A stretch of 36,496 nt of DNA from positions 1 through 36,496 of the forward strand of contig JAZDMJ010000052.1 in assembly GCA_043801115.1 (NCBI GenBank), given 5' to 3'. Of the stretch, positions 23,844-31,194 are shown piece by piece. How positions within the stretch are numbered: the stretch's first letter is position 1; each line of letters starts with the position of its first letter. The notes under the pieces were generated by a model. That model was not told where the DNA came from and did no database searches. It worked only from the letters and a program-made list of their open reading frames with translations. The DNA is from CAZHUN01 sp043801115 (lineage in GTDB: Archaea; Iainarchaeota; Iainarchaeia; Iainarchaeales; UBA10191). The position numbers were made by a program, and so were the translations under genes.

Positions 23844-23853
23844 GCTTTAAAGC
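23844..23853. promoter_or_regulatory. Bidirectional TATA palindrome between glycosyltransferase and SOD genes
   Basis: GCTTTAAAGC is a perfect 10-bp palindrome. It lies 21-30 bp before the minus-strand ATG at 23823, which suits a leaderless mRNA. For the plus strand it leaves a leader of about 15-20 nt holding GAGGTGG before the ATG at 23894. Confidence 0.5.
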
Positions 23854-23893
23854 CGTTTTGCCGAATCCTTGTTTTAGAGAGAGGTGGTGTTGC

Positions 23894-24505
23894 ATGCCGT
23901 TTTCCATTTCGCCCCTGCCCTTTGCGTACAACGCATTGGAGCCCTTTATTGACGAAAGTACCTTGCACTTCCACCACGATAAACATCAGCAAACCTATTG
24001 CGACAAATTGAATGCGGCATTGGACGGCAGTACGGAATGGCGGAACAATGGAATTGAAGACATTTTGAAAAACATTTCAAGCGTTCCCCAGTCCATTCAA
24101 ACCGCCGTACGCAACAACGGGGGAGGGTTTTACAACCATGAATTGTACTGGAAGATTCTGGCCCCCCGCTCGAGCGGCCGCCCTTCGGGAGAACTCGCGC
24201 AGGTCATCGACAAGGACTTCGGCAGTTTTGAAATCTTCAAAAAGCAATTCTCGGACTCCGCGCTGAACCGCTTCGGCTCGGGCTACGCATGGCTCTGCCT
24301 TTCGGAGGAAAAGCTCGAAGTGCTTTCCACAGCAAACCAGGACTGTCCGCTCTCGGACGGAAAAATTCCCCTACTCACCATTGACGTGTGGGAACACTCG
24401 TACTATTTGAAGTACCAAAACCGTCGCGCGGAGTATATTGAAAACTTTTTCAAAATCATCAACTGGAAAAAAGTGGAAGAATTGTATTCGAACGCAGGAA
24501 GGTAA
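23894..24505 (+). CDS. sod: Fe/Mn superoxide dismutase
   Basis: The product is 203 residues from the ATG at 23894, with GAGGTGG 10 bp upstream. The metal ligands are present: H27 (TLHFHHDKHQQTY), H82 (FYNHELYW), D164 and H168 (TIDVWEHSYYLKYQNRRAEYIENFFKIINW). The active-site Gln is at 149 in ANQDCPL, the position and context of Mn-type or cambialistic enzymes rather than Fe-type (which carry it earlier). The enzyme dismutates superoxide in the cytoplasm. Its presence implies exposure to oxygen, in line with the copper island further down. Confidence 0.95.
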   Translation: MPFSISPLPFAYNALEPFIDESTLHFHHDKHQQTYCDKLNAALDGSTEWRNNGIEDILKNISSVPQSIQTAVRNNGGGFYNHELYWKILAPRSSGRPSGELAQVIDKDFGSFEIFKKQFSDSALNRFGSGYAWLCLSEEKLEVLSTANQDCPLSDGKIPLLTIDVWEHSYYLKYQNRRAEYIENFFKIINWKKVEELYSNAGR

Positions 24506-24537
24506 GTAAAGAATAAAAACTTCAAACACATCTACAC

Positions 24538-24873
24538 ATGATGCGTTTCGTTAAACAGCCCGTAAATAGGAACACAAAAAGACCAAGAGGCCGCTTCAGG
24601 AAAAACAGACCAATAAAATTGAAGAAAGAAACAAGTTTGTATGATCGAATTGGGGCCGAAGATGAAGAGACTGCCGAAAACGCACACGAACACCTTGCCT
24701 ATGTTGGAAGTCGTCTCAACGGGCAAAAGAAAAAATATTTGAATGAGTTGCGACGTTCCAACTACAAAAAATTCGAATTAGAAGCTCGATTTCTCAGAAT
24801 ATCACCAGGGGACTTGGAACGCTTATTGGATTCACTTCCTCGCAACGAAAAATTTTTTGACGGGTCTTGGTAG
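24538..24873 (+). CDS. Hypothetical small basic protein
   Basis: The product is 111 residues (110 if the second of the two adjacent ATGs, at 24541, is used). GAATAAAAAC lies about 20-28 bp upstream, so it is likely leaderless. The first 30 residues are very Arg/Lys-rich (RNTKRPRGRFRKNRPIKLKK), suggesting nucleic-acid binding; the rest is charged helix. No family is recognised. Base composition is AT-richer than its neighbours. Its TAG abuts the stop of the convergent methyltransferase. Confidence 0.5.
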   Translation: MMRFVKQPVNRNTKRPRGRFRKNRPIKLKKETSLYDRIGAEDEETAENAHEHLAYVGSRLNGQKKKYLNELRRSNYKKFELEARFLRISPGDLERLLDSLPRNEKFFDGSW

Positions 24874-25506
24874 TCATTCCTTTTCCAGTACAATCGTTGC
24901 TCCGGCCAGATACCGGCCGTGCTCGTACGGGAGCATGGTTCCATACACGGTTACTTTGCAGTGCTCCCACTCGTGCTGGTGCGCCAATTGGACGACAAAA
25001 TTCACTTCGTCTTTCGTCAAGTCCCCAATGCAAATCAGGCTCCCGTGACAGCACTCCTGCAGTCGGATGCTGAGCACGGCCACTCCACCTTCTCCCAGAC
25101 AGCGCGCGATTTTTTTTCCCATTTCTTCCACGTGCCCGATTTCGTGCAATGCGCGGAAAGAAACGATAATGTCCTGCTTTTCGGGAAGCCGTTCATTCAA
25201 TGCATCCCCGCGGATGAACTCGTCCAGTCCTTCCAGTTTTTCCGGCCGAACCAAGTCCACTCCCGTCACGTGCACGCTGTCCTTGAATTTCTGCTTCAAC
25301 TCTTTCAGCGCGTTTCCCTCTCCGCATCCAATGTCCATAATGCACACGAGGGGATCGGTTTTGAGCCTTGCCTTGACCAGTTTTTCCATCGCGAGTTCGG
25401 GCAAAACATTGTGCAAAAACAAGTCGTATTTTTGGAGCGAGTGCACGCGGTCTTTGACCCCCAAACCGTACAATTGCTCGTACTTTTCGATTTCCGCCCT
25501 GCGCAT
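24874..25506 (-). CDS. Class I SAM-dependent methyltransferase
   Basis: The product is 210 residues. Motif I is at residues 57-63 in CIMDIGCGEGNALKEL, the acidic strand-2 end at VTGVDLVRPE, and motif II/III around IIVSFRALHEIGHVEEMGKKIARCLGEGGVAVLSI, where HEIGHVEE and the GG turn are typical of small-molecule methyltransferases. There is no domain that reveals the substrate. It lies 22 bp downstream of the EgtD-like methyltransferase gene on the same strand, so the two are probably co-transcribed. Confidence 0.8.
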   Translation of the reverse strand: MRRAEIEKYEQLYGLGVKDRVHSLQKYDLFLHNVLPELAMEKLVKARLKTDPLVCIMDIGCGEGNALKELKQKFKDSVHVTGVDLVRPEKLEGLDEFIRGDALNERLPEKQDIIVSFRALHEIGHVEEMGKKIARCLGEGGVAVLSIRLQECCHGSLICIGDLTKDEVNFVVQLAHQHEWEHCKVTVYGTMLPYEHGRYLAGATIVLEKE

Positions 25507-25528
25507 GCTCGAATTGGATTCGAAGACT

Positions 25529-26647
25529 TTAAAACTTGGCGGGCTTGCATAAAATAAGCGCGTAATCCTCTTGTGGGGAAAGGTACAATTGGAGGATGAC
25601 GAAGCCCGAGTCCGCGAGCAAAATCTGCAATTGCTTTGGGGTCGCCTTGTACGAAGTCATGACCAAAATGTTGTCTCCTTTTCGGAGAAGGATTTGCCTG
25701 CTGCCGAGCTTCAGCTTGCATGCTCTTTTCATGACAAAATGGGCTTCGGCCTGGCTTTTTTCGCGGTTGAACGAAACGACGAATTTTCCGTCGTGTTCGG
25801 AAACTCCAAAATAGTTCAACGTGTTTAGCATGGCGACTTTTGCTTCCGGGCTGTTTCTGTAATGGTCAAAAATTTTCGAAATCCTTCCCAAGTCGAACAG
25901 TTCGATTCCGACCAGCAGATTGTCTTCCAACGTCATGGAGTCGCGCAAGTTTGCGAGCACTCTGGACTTGTCGGAAACATTTCCCACTGTGTTTCCCAAG
26001 AAAAGGAACAGTGACTTTTTGAAATTTTTTTCGCGAATGCTTTCCATTTCTTCGGCGAGATTGGATTGCTCGAAATCCGCCACGACAAAGCGCGTGTTCA
26101 GTTTTGGAAACCTCTTTTCGAGATTGGTTTTGGCGAGCGCAATCATTTCGGGGCTGATGTCGAACGCGATGTATTTAGGCCTTGCAAGGCGCTTCATTTC
26201 TTGGATGAAGGGGAACGCTTTTTCGCCCGTGCCGCATCCAATGTCGACGATGTTGGCCTTTCCAACGTCTTGCACGATTCTTTTTGCATTTTCCTGTATC
26301 AACTCGTTTTCCATTTTTCCCAAGCCATATGTTTTGCTCTCAACCGTCTTTTTCCAGTTTTCCGCGCCCTTTCGGAGGTATTCGAATTTGAGCGGAATCT
26401 CCTTCCTTCCACGGAGCGCGGTCAGGAATTCGGCCGTTTGCTTGGTCGAGTCGAAAAATCCGCTCGTTCTCGTTTCTTTCTGCTGGGAAGGAAATTGGAT
26501 GCCATGCTTGCGGCAGTACTCGATGGCATTTTCTTCCGTGCCCAGATGGCGCACGACTTTCTGTTTCGCTTTTCCGTCTTTGGAAACGTTTTCAACCAGT
26601 TGGAAATAGGCCCTTCCGTTGACTATTTTCTTGCGGACGAAAGACAT
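25529..26647 (-). CDS. EgtD-like methyltransferase with N-terminal transposase-type domain
   Basis: The product is 372 residues. Residues 1-45 (FVRKKIVNGRAYFQLVENVSKDGKAKQKVVRHLG) match the N-terminal piece commonly seen on IS1634/IS4-type transposases and some archaeal proteins. The rest resembles the EgtD/Methyltransf_33 fold: motif I at 134-141 (IVDIGCGTGE), D163 in YIAFDISPEM, and the hallmark SLFLFLGNTVGNVSDKSRVLANLRDSMTLEDNLLVGIEL near 212-250. The upstream YDxxGSxLFE region of true EgtD (histidine trimethylation) is changed to FEYLRKGAENWKK, so the substrate is probably not histidine. It shares an inverted-repeat promoter with the divergent radical SAM gene. Confidence 0.72.
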   Translation of the reverse strand: MSFVRKKIVNGRAYFQLVENVSKDGKAKQKVVRHLGTEENAIEYCRKHGIQFPSQQKETRTSGFFDSTKQTAEFLTALRGRKEIPLKFEYLRKGAENWKKTVESKTYGLGKMENELIQENAKRIVQDVGKANIVDIGCGTGEKAFPFIQEMKRLARPKYIAFDISPEMIALAKTNLEKRFPKLNTRFVVADFEQSNLAEEMESIREKNFKKSLFLFLGNTVGNVSDKSRVLANLRDSMTLEDNLLVGIELFDLGRISKIFDHYRNSPEAKVAMLNTLNYFGVSEHDGKFVVSFNREKSQAEAHFVMKRACKLKLGSRQILLRKGDNILVMTSYKATPKQLQILLADSGFVILQLYLSPQEDYALILCKPAKF

Positions 26648-26660
26648 GCGATAGTATGGT

Positions 26661-26700
26661 GACTAAAAGACTATTTAATTATTTCGGATAATTTAGTCAC
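26661..26700. promoter_or_regulatory. Inverted repeat with TATA boxes between divergent genes
   Basis: TGACTAAA (26661-26668) and TTTAGTCA (26693-26700) form a perfect inverted repeat around an AT-rich core (TTTAATTA near 26675-26682). The element fills the 54-bp gap between the EgtD-like and radical SAM genes, so one dimeric factor could control both. Confidence 0.5.
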
Positions 26701-26701
26701 T

Positions 26702-28150
26702 ATGAACCTGCGCGTCGCCGGGCTTTTCCCACAAGGCCCTTACGTGTCTCCGGCTGGAGAGAAGGAGTTTTTGGAGCCTTTCGGGCTGGAGCGGATTCTC
26801 GGCGTGGCCCAGGCAAAAGGGTGCCAAGTAGGGCTTTTTTCGCTGTATGACTGCGATGTAGAGGAATGCCTGCGGCGCATTGTTTCCTTCAAGCCGGATA
26901 TTCTCGCGATTTCGGCCATGACCCCTCAAATCAACCTTGCTCTCGAGATGGCGGAAAAAGCGAAAAAGACTCTTTCGGATGTTTTTATTGTATTGGGAGG
27001 CTATCACGCGACTTTTGATCCTTTGCTGGCGCGGCTTCCATTTGTGGACGCGTGCATTTTGGGCGAAGGGGAAGAAACTTTTGCTGAATTGTTGGAATGT
27101 ATTTGCGAAAAAAAGTCTTTCGATAATGTGTTGGGGCTTTCGTACAAGAAAAACTCTTCCGTGAAAGTCAACCTGCGCCGACCGCGCATCCGCGACCTCT
27201 CCAAGGTTCCGCCTGCTTTTCGCCCTACTTTCATACGCGAACTGCGCAATTATTCCCTGACTTTTCCCGCACCTTCCCAACAGACTGGAGTCGTTTGCGA
27301 AACATTTTCGGTCGGCTGCCCGTTTTCGTGCACGTTTTGCACGAATGCTTCCTTTTACGGTTCGCAGGCGGTTTACGAAGATGCCGGCAGCGTTGTTTCG
27401 CGCGTTCAAAAAGACGTGGAACAGTTCGGCGTGAACTCGCTTTTTTTCACGGATTTGGAGTTTACGGCAAATAGTTCAAAAGTTTTCGAATTGTGCGACG
27501 CCTTGATTGAAAGCGGTCTTTCAGAAAAGATATTTTGGGAATGCTTGAGCAATATTTCGACTGCGCGAGACAAAAAACTGCTCGAAAAAATGCACGAGGC
27601 GGGCTGTCGGAAAATTGGCTGGGGAATCGAATCGTTGAGTCAGAATGTTCTTGATTCCTACCACAAGCCGTTGAAGTTTTCCTTCTGCCAAGAAGTTCTC
27701 CAAAATTCTTCGGACGTTGGAATCCTCAATTCGGGGTTTTACATGATTGGCAGTTCGTTGGAATCCTTAAAGGATTTTCTGCAATACCCTTCCCTCCTCG
27801 CCAAGCTAGCCATCGACCGTCTGCGCGTGTCGCTCTTGACTCCCTTGCCAGGCTCCGTGGATTTTGTGGAAATGAAGCGAATGGGACTTTTGTTGCACGA
27901 AAACTGGAAATTGTACGACACGTGCCATCTGGTCTGGAAACATCCTTCTATTTCTTCTGCTGAATTGGAAAAGGCGGCGACAGACTTGACGGAGCGCTTC
28001 TATTTGGAGCCTGCGTATGAGGAAAGGGTTTGGAAAAACATTGCCCGATTTCCCGAACTTCACTTGTCCTATGCCGAATTCTTTCAAAGCATTTCGAGCG
28101 AATACCCTTCGCTGAAGCCGTTGGCAGACCGCTTTCGGGCGCCATTTTAA
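26702..28150 (+). CDS. B12-binding-domain radical SAM protein
   Basis: The product is 482 residues. Residues about 1-135 have the cobalamin-binding-type Rossmann fold (DILAISAMTPQINLALEMAEKAKK, VLGGYHATFDP, ILGEGEETFAELL), but the D-x-H-x-x-G histidine that ligates cobalt is absent (SLYDCDVEEC at 48-56). The radical SAM core follows with C206-x3-C210-x2-C213 (GCPFSCTFC), the GWGIESLSQNVLDSYHK segment and TPLPGS. Such enzymes use a 4Fe-4S cluster and SAM for difficult methylations, cyclisations or thiolations. The substrate is unknown. It shares an inverted-repeat promoter with a methyltransferase, suggesting a common modification pathway. Confidence 0.82.
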   Translation: MNLRVAGLFPQGPYVSPAGEKEFLEPFGLERILGVAQAKGCQVGLFSLYDCDVEECLRRIVSFKPDILAISAMTPQINLALEMAEKAKKTLSDVFIVLGGYHATFDPLLARLPFVDACILGEGEETFAELLECICEKKSFDNVLGLSYKKNSSVKVNLRRPRIRDLSKVPPAFRPTFIRELRNYSLTFPAPSQQTGVVCETFSVGCPFSCTFCTNASFYGSQAVYEDAGSVVSRVQKDVEQFGVNSLFFTDLEFTANSSKVFELCDALIESGLSEKIFWECLSNISTARDKKLLEKMHEAGCRKIGWGIESLSQNVLDSYHKPLKFSFCQEVLQNSSDVGILNSGFYMIGSSLESLKDFLQYPSLLAKLAIDRLRVSLLTPLPGSVDFVEMKRMGLLLHENWKLYDTCHLVWKHPSISSAELEKAATDLTERFYLEPAYEERVWKNIARFPELHLSYAEFFQSISSEYPSLKPLADRFRAPF

Positions 28151-28176
28151 AAACGTAAATTCCCTCTTTTCAACAC

Positions 28177-29484
28177 ATGAAAAAGCAGCCGCATTTGGCC
28201 AGAGTGTTGGGGCTGGGCCAGGCCACGCTGACGGGGTTGGGCATTATTTTCGGCGCGGGCATTTATGTGCTCGTGGGAAAGGCGGCGGGCATTGCGGGCA
28301 ACCAGGTGTGGCTTTCTTTTTTGTTGGCCGCGCTGGTGGCGGGACTGACAGGCCTTTCGTATGCCGAGCTTTCTTCCATGTTTCCCAAAGCGAGTGCAGA
28401 GTACGAGTATGGAAAGAACGCGTTCGGAAAGCGGGCGGGTTTTTTGATTGGCTGGCTCGCGCTGATTGCGGGCATTGTTTCCGTTGCCACGGTCGCGCTG
28501 GGCTTTGGCGGATATTTTTCCGCGCTGACGGGAGCGCCCATTGCGTGGCTTGCGGTGGGAATCATCGCGTTCTGTTCTTTGATTGTTTTTTTGGGCGTCC
28601 AGCAGAGCGTGTGGATTGCCATCTTGTGCACGCTGATTGAAACCGCGGGCCTCGTCATCATAGTCTTGCTCGGCCTTCCCTATTTGAACAATCCCGCGCT
28701 CTTCGACTTTTCTTCTTTCAGCCCTTTTTCCATGCTGGCCGGGGCCGCGCTTATCTTTTTCGCCTTTATCGGTTTTGAAGAAATCACGCGTTTGAGCGAG
28801 GAAACCAAAAAGCCTTCCAAAACCATTCCCAAAGCGCTCTTACTGGCCATTGTCATTTCTTCCATTGTGTACGTGCTCGTCGCCGCCACCGCAGTCTCGG
28901 TGTTGGGCCCGGAAAAACTCGCAAACTCGAACGCTCCCCTGGCCGATGTTGCCTCTCAATTGTACGGCAGCGGCGCTTTTCGCGTGCTCACGTTTACGGC
29001 AATTGTTTCCACGTTTTCGACCGTGCTATTGATTTTGCTCGCCGCTTCGCGATTGATGTATGGAATTTCCCGCGACAAGGAATTGCCCGAACTCGTTTCG
29101 TATATTCACCCGAAAACGCAAACGCCCCTGTTCGCGATTTTGATGGTTGCGCTCTTGTCCTCTTTTTTGGCCGTTCTGGGAGACATTTCCCTCGTCGCCA
29201 ACGCGACCGACTTTGTATTGTTTTTGGTATTCATCGCCGTCAACTTGACCGTCATCATGCTTCGCTATAAAATGCCCCTTGCAAACCGCCCATTCAAGGT
29301 TCCGCTGAAAGTGGGAAAGTTTCCCGTTCTCCCCCTGCTCGGAATCCTTTTCAGCGCTCTCATTGCTTCCGCGATTTCTTTGGAAATCATGGCCTTCATG
29401 CTCGCCATGACTATTGCAGGACTATTGTATTTCGAATTCCACTCGCGCAAATTGAAACAGCAGAAGCGAAAGGTTGCGCTTTAA
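28177..29484 (+). CDS. APC superfamily amino acid permease
   Basis: The product is 435 residues with about 12 hydrophobic segments. The family marks are present: TLTGLGIIFGAGIYVLVGKAAGIAG in helix 1 (the G-x-G-I-(Y/F) break that binds substrate), SYAELSSMFPKASAEYEYGKNAFG after helix 2, and FFAFIGFEEITRLSEETKKPSKTIPKALLLAI in helix 6 with its E-E-x-x-x-P loop. It probably imports or exchanges an amino acid or polyamine driven by cation gradient. It begins 26 bp after the radical SAM gene; a T/A-rich stretch (TTTTAAAAACG) over the latter's stop could be its TATA box. Confidence 0.9.
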   Translation: MKKQPHLARVLGLGQATLTGLGIIFGAGIYVLVGKAAGIAGNQVWLSFLLAALVAGLTGLSYAELSSMFPKASAEYEYGKNAFGKRAGFLIGWLALIAGIVSVATVALGFGGYFSALTGAPIAWLAVGIIAFCSLIVFLGVQQSVWIAILCTLIETAGLVIIVLLGLPYLNNPALFDFSSFSPFSMLAGAALIFFAFIGFEEITRLSEETKKPSKTIPKALLLAIVISSIVYVLVAATAVSVLGPEKLANSNAPLADVASQLYGSGAFRVLTFTAIVSTFSTVLLILLAASRLMYGISRDKELPELVSYIHPKTQTPLFAILMVALLSSFLAVLGDISLVANATDFVLFLVFIAVNLTVIMLRYKMPLANRPFKVPLKVGKFPVLPLLGILFSALIASAISLEIMAFMLAMTIAGLLYFEFHSRKLKQQKRKVAL

Positions 29485-29508
29485 AATGTTTTCTGACTTT
29501 TTAGGTGT

Positions 29509-30009
29509 ATGGAAGTTTCAAGTCGGAAACAGTTGGGCTACTTGCTTTTGATTTTTGGCGTTGTATTGGCGCTCGTGCTGGGTTTTGTCAAAATTTCGTA
29601 CGACGCGCAGGCCGCGCAATTGTGCCAACTCACTCCCCAAGACCAGATGGCGCAGTGTCCCGTGCACACGGACAATTCTTCGTGGTTGTTCATGGCCGGT
29701 TTTGCCATTGCCGCGGTATTGGTCGTAGTTGGGGCCTATTTCGCTTTTTTCGAAAAGCGCGAACAGGACCCGCGCCTGGAAATCGCGAAAAAGGCATTTA
29801 AAGAGGTGGACGTTTCCAAGCTTTCGGAAGAAGAAGGAAAAGTGTATACGCTGTTGAAGAACGCCAGCGGGTCGTTATTCCAATCCGACTTGGTGCGCGA
29901 AACAGGCTATTCCAAAGTGAAACTCTCTCGCATTCTCGACCGTTTGGAACAGTTGGAATTGGCCGAGCGAAAGCGCCGTGGCATGGCAAACTTGGTCGTA
30001 TTGCGCTAA
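29509..30009 (+). CDS. Membrane-anchored winged-helix regulator
   Basis: The product is 166 residues. Two membrane helices (about 8-30 and 59-82) flank an extracytoplasmic loop with two Cys (LCQLTPQDQMAQCP), then a cytoplasmic winged helix: LSEEEGKVYTLLKNASGSLFQSDLVRETGYSKVKLSRILDRLEQLELAERKRRGMANLVVL, MarR/DUF7343-like. The arrangement suggests a one-component sensor, where the external Cys pair could sense metal or redox state. It is the first gene of the metal/thiol island and lies directly before a set of palindromes and the Cys-rich gene, so it is a candidate regulator of that operon (inference). Confidence 0.75.
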   Translation: MEVSSRKQLGYLLLIFGVVLALVLGFVKISYDAQAAQLCQLTPQDQMAQCPVHTDNSSWLFMAGFAIAAVLVVVGAYFAFFEKREQDPRLEIAKKAFKEVDVSKLSEEEGKVYTLLKNASGSLFQSDLVRETGYSKVKLSRILDRLEQLELAERKRRGMANLVVLR

Positions 30010-30018
30010 AACCGCTCT

Positions 30019-30058
30019 CTGAAACTAGTTTCTCCACTACTTGCATATGCTGTTTCAG
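30019..30058. promoter_or_regulatory. Cluster of palindromes upstream of the Cys-rich operon
   Basis: GAAACTAGTTTC (30021-30032) is a perfect 12-bp palindrome. GCATATGC (30043-30050) is a second, 8 bp long. CTGAAAC (30019-30025) and GTTTCAG (30052-30058) also form a 7-bp inverted repeat that brackets both. The GTTTC element thus occurs three times in 40 bp, suggesting one or more operator sites. Confidence 0.55.
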
Positions 30059-30091
30059 CCGCTAGTATGACATGAATTGGAGGTTTTTTCA

Positions 30092-30805
30092 ATGAGTGTT
30101 CAATCCAAGCTCGACATCGCGGCTTTCGGAATCCTGGCCGTGGCGTTGATAGTTTCAGTATTGAATTTCGCGGCATTGTCCGGCGTTCAAACTTCGGCCG
30201 CCAATGCCATGGCGGCGGCAGCGGCTTCCCCATCAACAGGATTGTCTGGCGCTTCCAGCGGTTCGTCTTCGGCGGCTTCCACGATTTCCTTTTCGGAGAT
30301 CCAGCCCAAAGGCGTTCCCGCAGTTTACGGCGCTGAATTGGGAATTTCGTACGACGACATCAGCGCTTCGAACCCGCAAAAGGCGGACGCGACCGACCAA
30401 AAACTGGCCAGTCTGGAAAACAGCATTTCGCTGGACGGCAACGCGCTCGCGCGCTATATCTTGATAACGAACTCGATTAGTTGTGAATACTGTTGCGGCG
30501 CTCCGGCCATTACGACGGCGGACGGAAGTCCGGCGTGCGGTTGCGCGCACAGCGGAGCCATGCGGGGCCTGGCCAAGTATTTGATCAAACAGCACGGTTC
30601 CGAGTTTTCGGACATCCAAATTTTGGAAGAATTGGGAAAGTGGAAAACATTGTACTTTCCTTCCAATATGGTCCAGAAAGCCAATGTTCTCGACGCGCAA
30701 GGAATCGCCTTGAACTTTGTGAGCCTGGCTTCCAACCAATACCGCGGAATCGAGCAGGGCGCTACTGTATCGCAAGGTTCGACCCAGCAAGTGGGAGGAT
30801 GTTAG
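30092..30805 (+). CDS. Cys-rich extracytoplasmic membrane-anchored protein ending in QQVGGC
   Basis: The product is 237 residues from the ATG at 30092 (GGAGG at 30079-30083). One N-terminal membrane helix (about 9-31) is followed by an Ala/Ser-rich linker and a compact domain with C131-x2-C134-C135 (SCEYCCGAPA), C149-x-C151-x-H153 (ACGCAHSGAMRGLAKYLI). The C-x-C-x-H core resembles PCYCGC-type proteins and looks like a metal-binding or thiol site, probably outside the membrane. The C-terminal six residues QQVGGC recur in the gene at 30912-31190. It heads an operon of at least nine genes in the metal island. Role inferred: soft-metal binding or thiol relay. Confidence 0.75.
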   Translation: MSVQSKLDIAAFGILAVALIVSVLNFAALSGVQTSAANAMAAAAASPSTGLSGASSGSSSAASTISFSEIQPKGVPAVYGAELGISYDDISASNPQKADATDQKLASLENSISLDGNALARYILITNSISCEYCCGAPAITTADGSPACGCAHSGAMRGLAKYLIKQHGSEFSDIQILEELGKWKTLYFPSNMVQKANVLDAQGIALNFVSLASNQYRGIEQGATVSQGSTQQVGGC

Positions 30806-30806
30806 C

Positions 30807-30911
30807 ATGAACTGGTTCAAACGAAATCCCAAGCCGGAAGAAAAATTGGAAACAGTTCCAATCGAATCCGGAGAAGAAAAGAAAAAAAAGCGGAAAGGAG
30901 GTTGTTGTTGA
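30807..30911 (+). CDS. 34-residue basic peptide ending in GGCC
   Basis: This short gene starts at the ATG at 30807, 1 bp after the previous TAG, with GGGAGG about 9 bp upstream. The product is 34 residues: MNWFKRNPKPEEKLETVPIE, then a charged SGEEKKKKRK run and a terminal GGCC. There is no membrane segment. Its stop is followed immediately by the ATG of the next gene, so it fills the operon exactly. The terminal Gly codons are also the GGAGG ribosome binding site for the next gene. The twin Cys could bind metal; function is unknown. Confidence 0.6.
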   Translation: MNWFKRNPKPEEKLETVPIESGEEKKKKRKGGCC

Positions 30912-31190
30912 ATGGAAAAAGAACAGTCCAAAAGCGTTGAAGGCAGGGGATTGAACTGGAAAACGTACGCGCTGTTGACGGTTGTGGGAATCGTTCTCGT
31001 GCTCGGCGTCGTGCAAGCGTTTCAAATCAGCGCCTTGCAGCAGCAGTTCGGCGGAAACGGAACCGCTTCTCTTTCGAGTGGAGGAGGAGACGCATACGCT
31101 CAAATGATGGCGGAAATGCACCCCGGCCAGGCAAGTTCTTCGAACACTGGCACTACGAGCAATACCGCCCAGCAAGTGGGAGGATGCTAG
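30912..31190 (+). CDS. Single-helix membrane protein with Met/His motif, ending in QQVGGC
   Basis: The product is 92 residues. One membrane helix (about 19-40, YALLTVVGIVLVLGVVQAFQI) is followed by a low-complexity Gly/Ser extracytoplasmic tail with a Met-Met-x-x-Met-His cluster (AQMMAEMHP, 64-71), a common copper(I)-binding type of motif. It ends AQQVGGC, almost identical at DNA level to the end of the gene at 30092-30805. The ATG directly follows the TGA of the 34-residue gene and uses GGAGGT as ribosome binding site. Inferred to be a small metal-binding membrane protein. Confidence 0.7.
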   Translation: MEKEQSKSVEGRGLNWKTYALLTVVGIVLVLGVVQAFQISALQQQFGGNGTASLSSGGGDAYAQMMAEMHPGQASSSNTGTTSNTAQQVGGC

Positions 31191-31194
31191 TTTC

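Noticed and set aside
30782..31190. Ubiquitin- or SAMP-like diglycine tails
   Set aside because: The Gly pair is followed by Cys and not terminal, no beta-grasp domain is present, and the GGA GGN codons double as Shine-Dalgarno.
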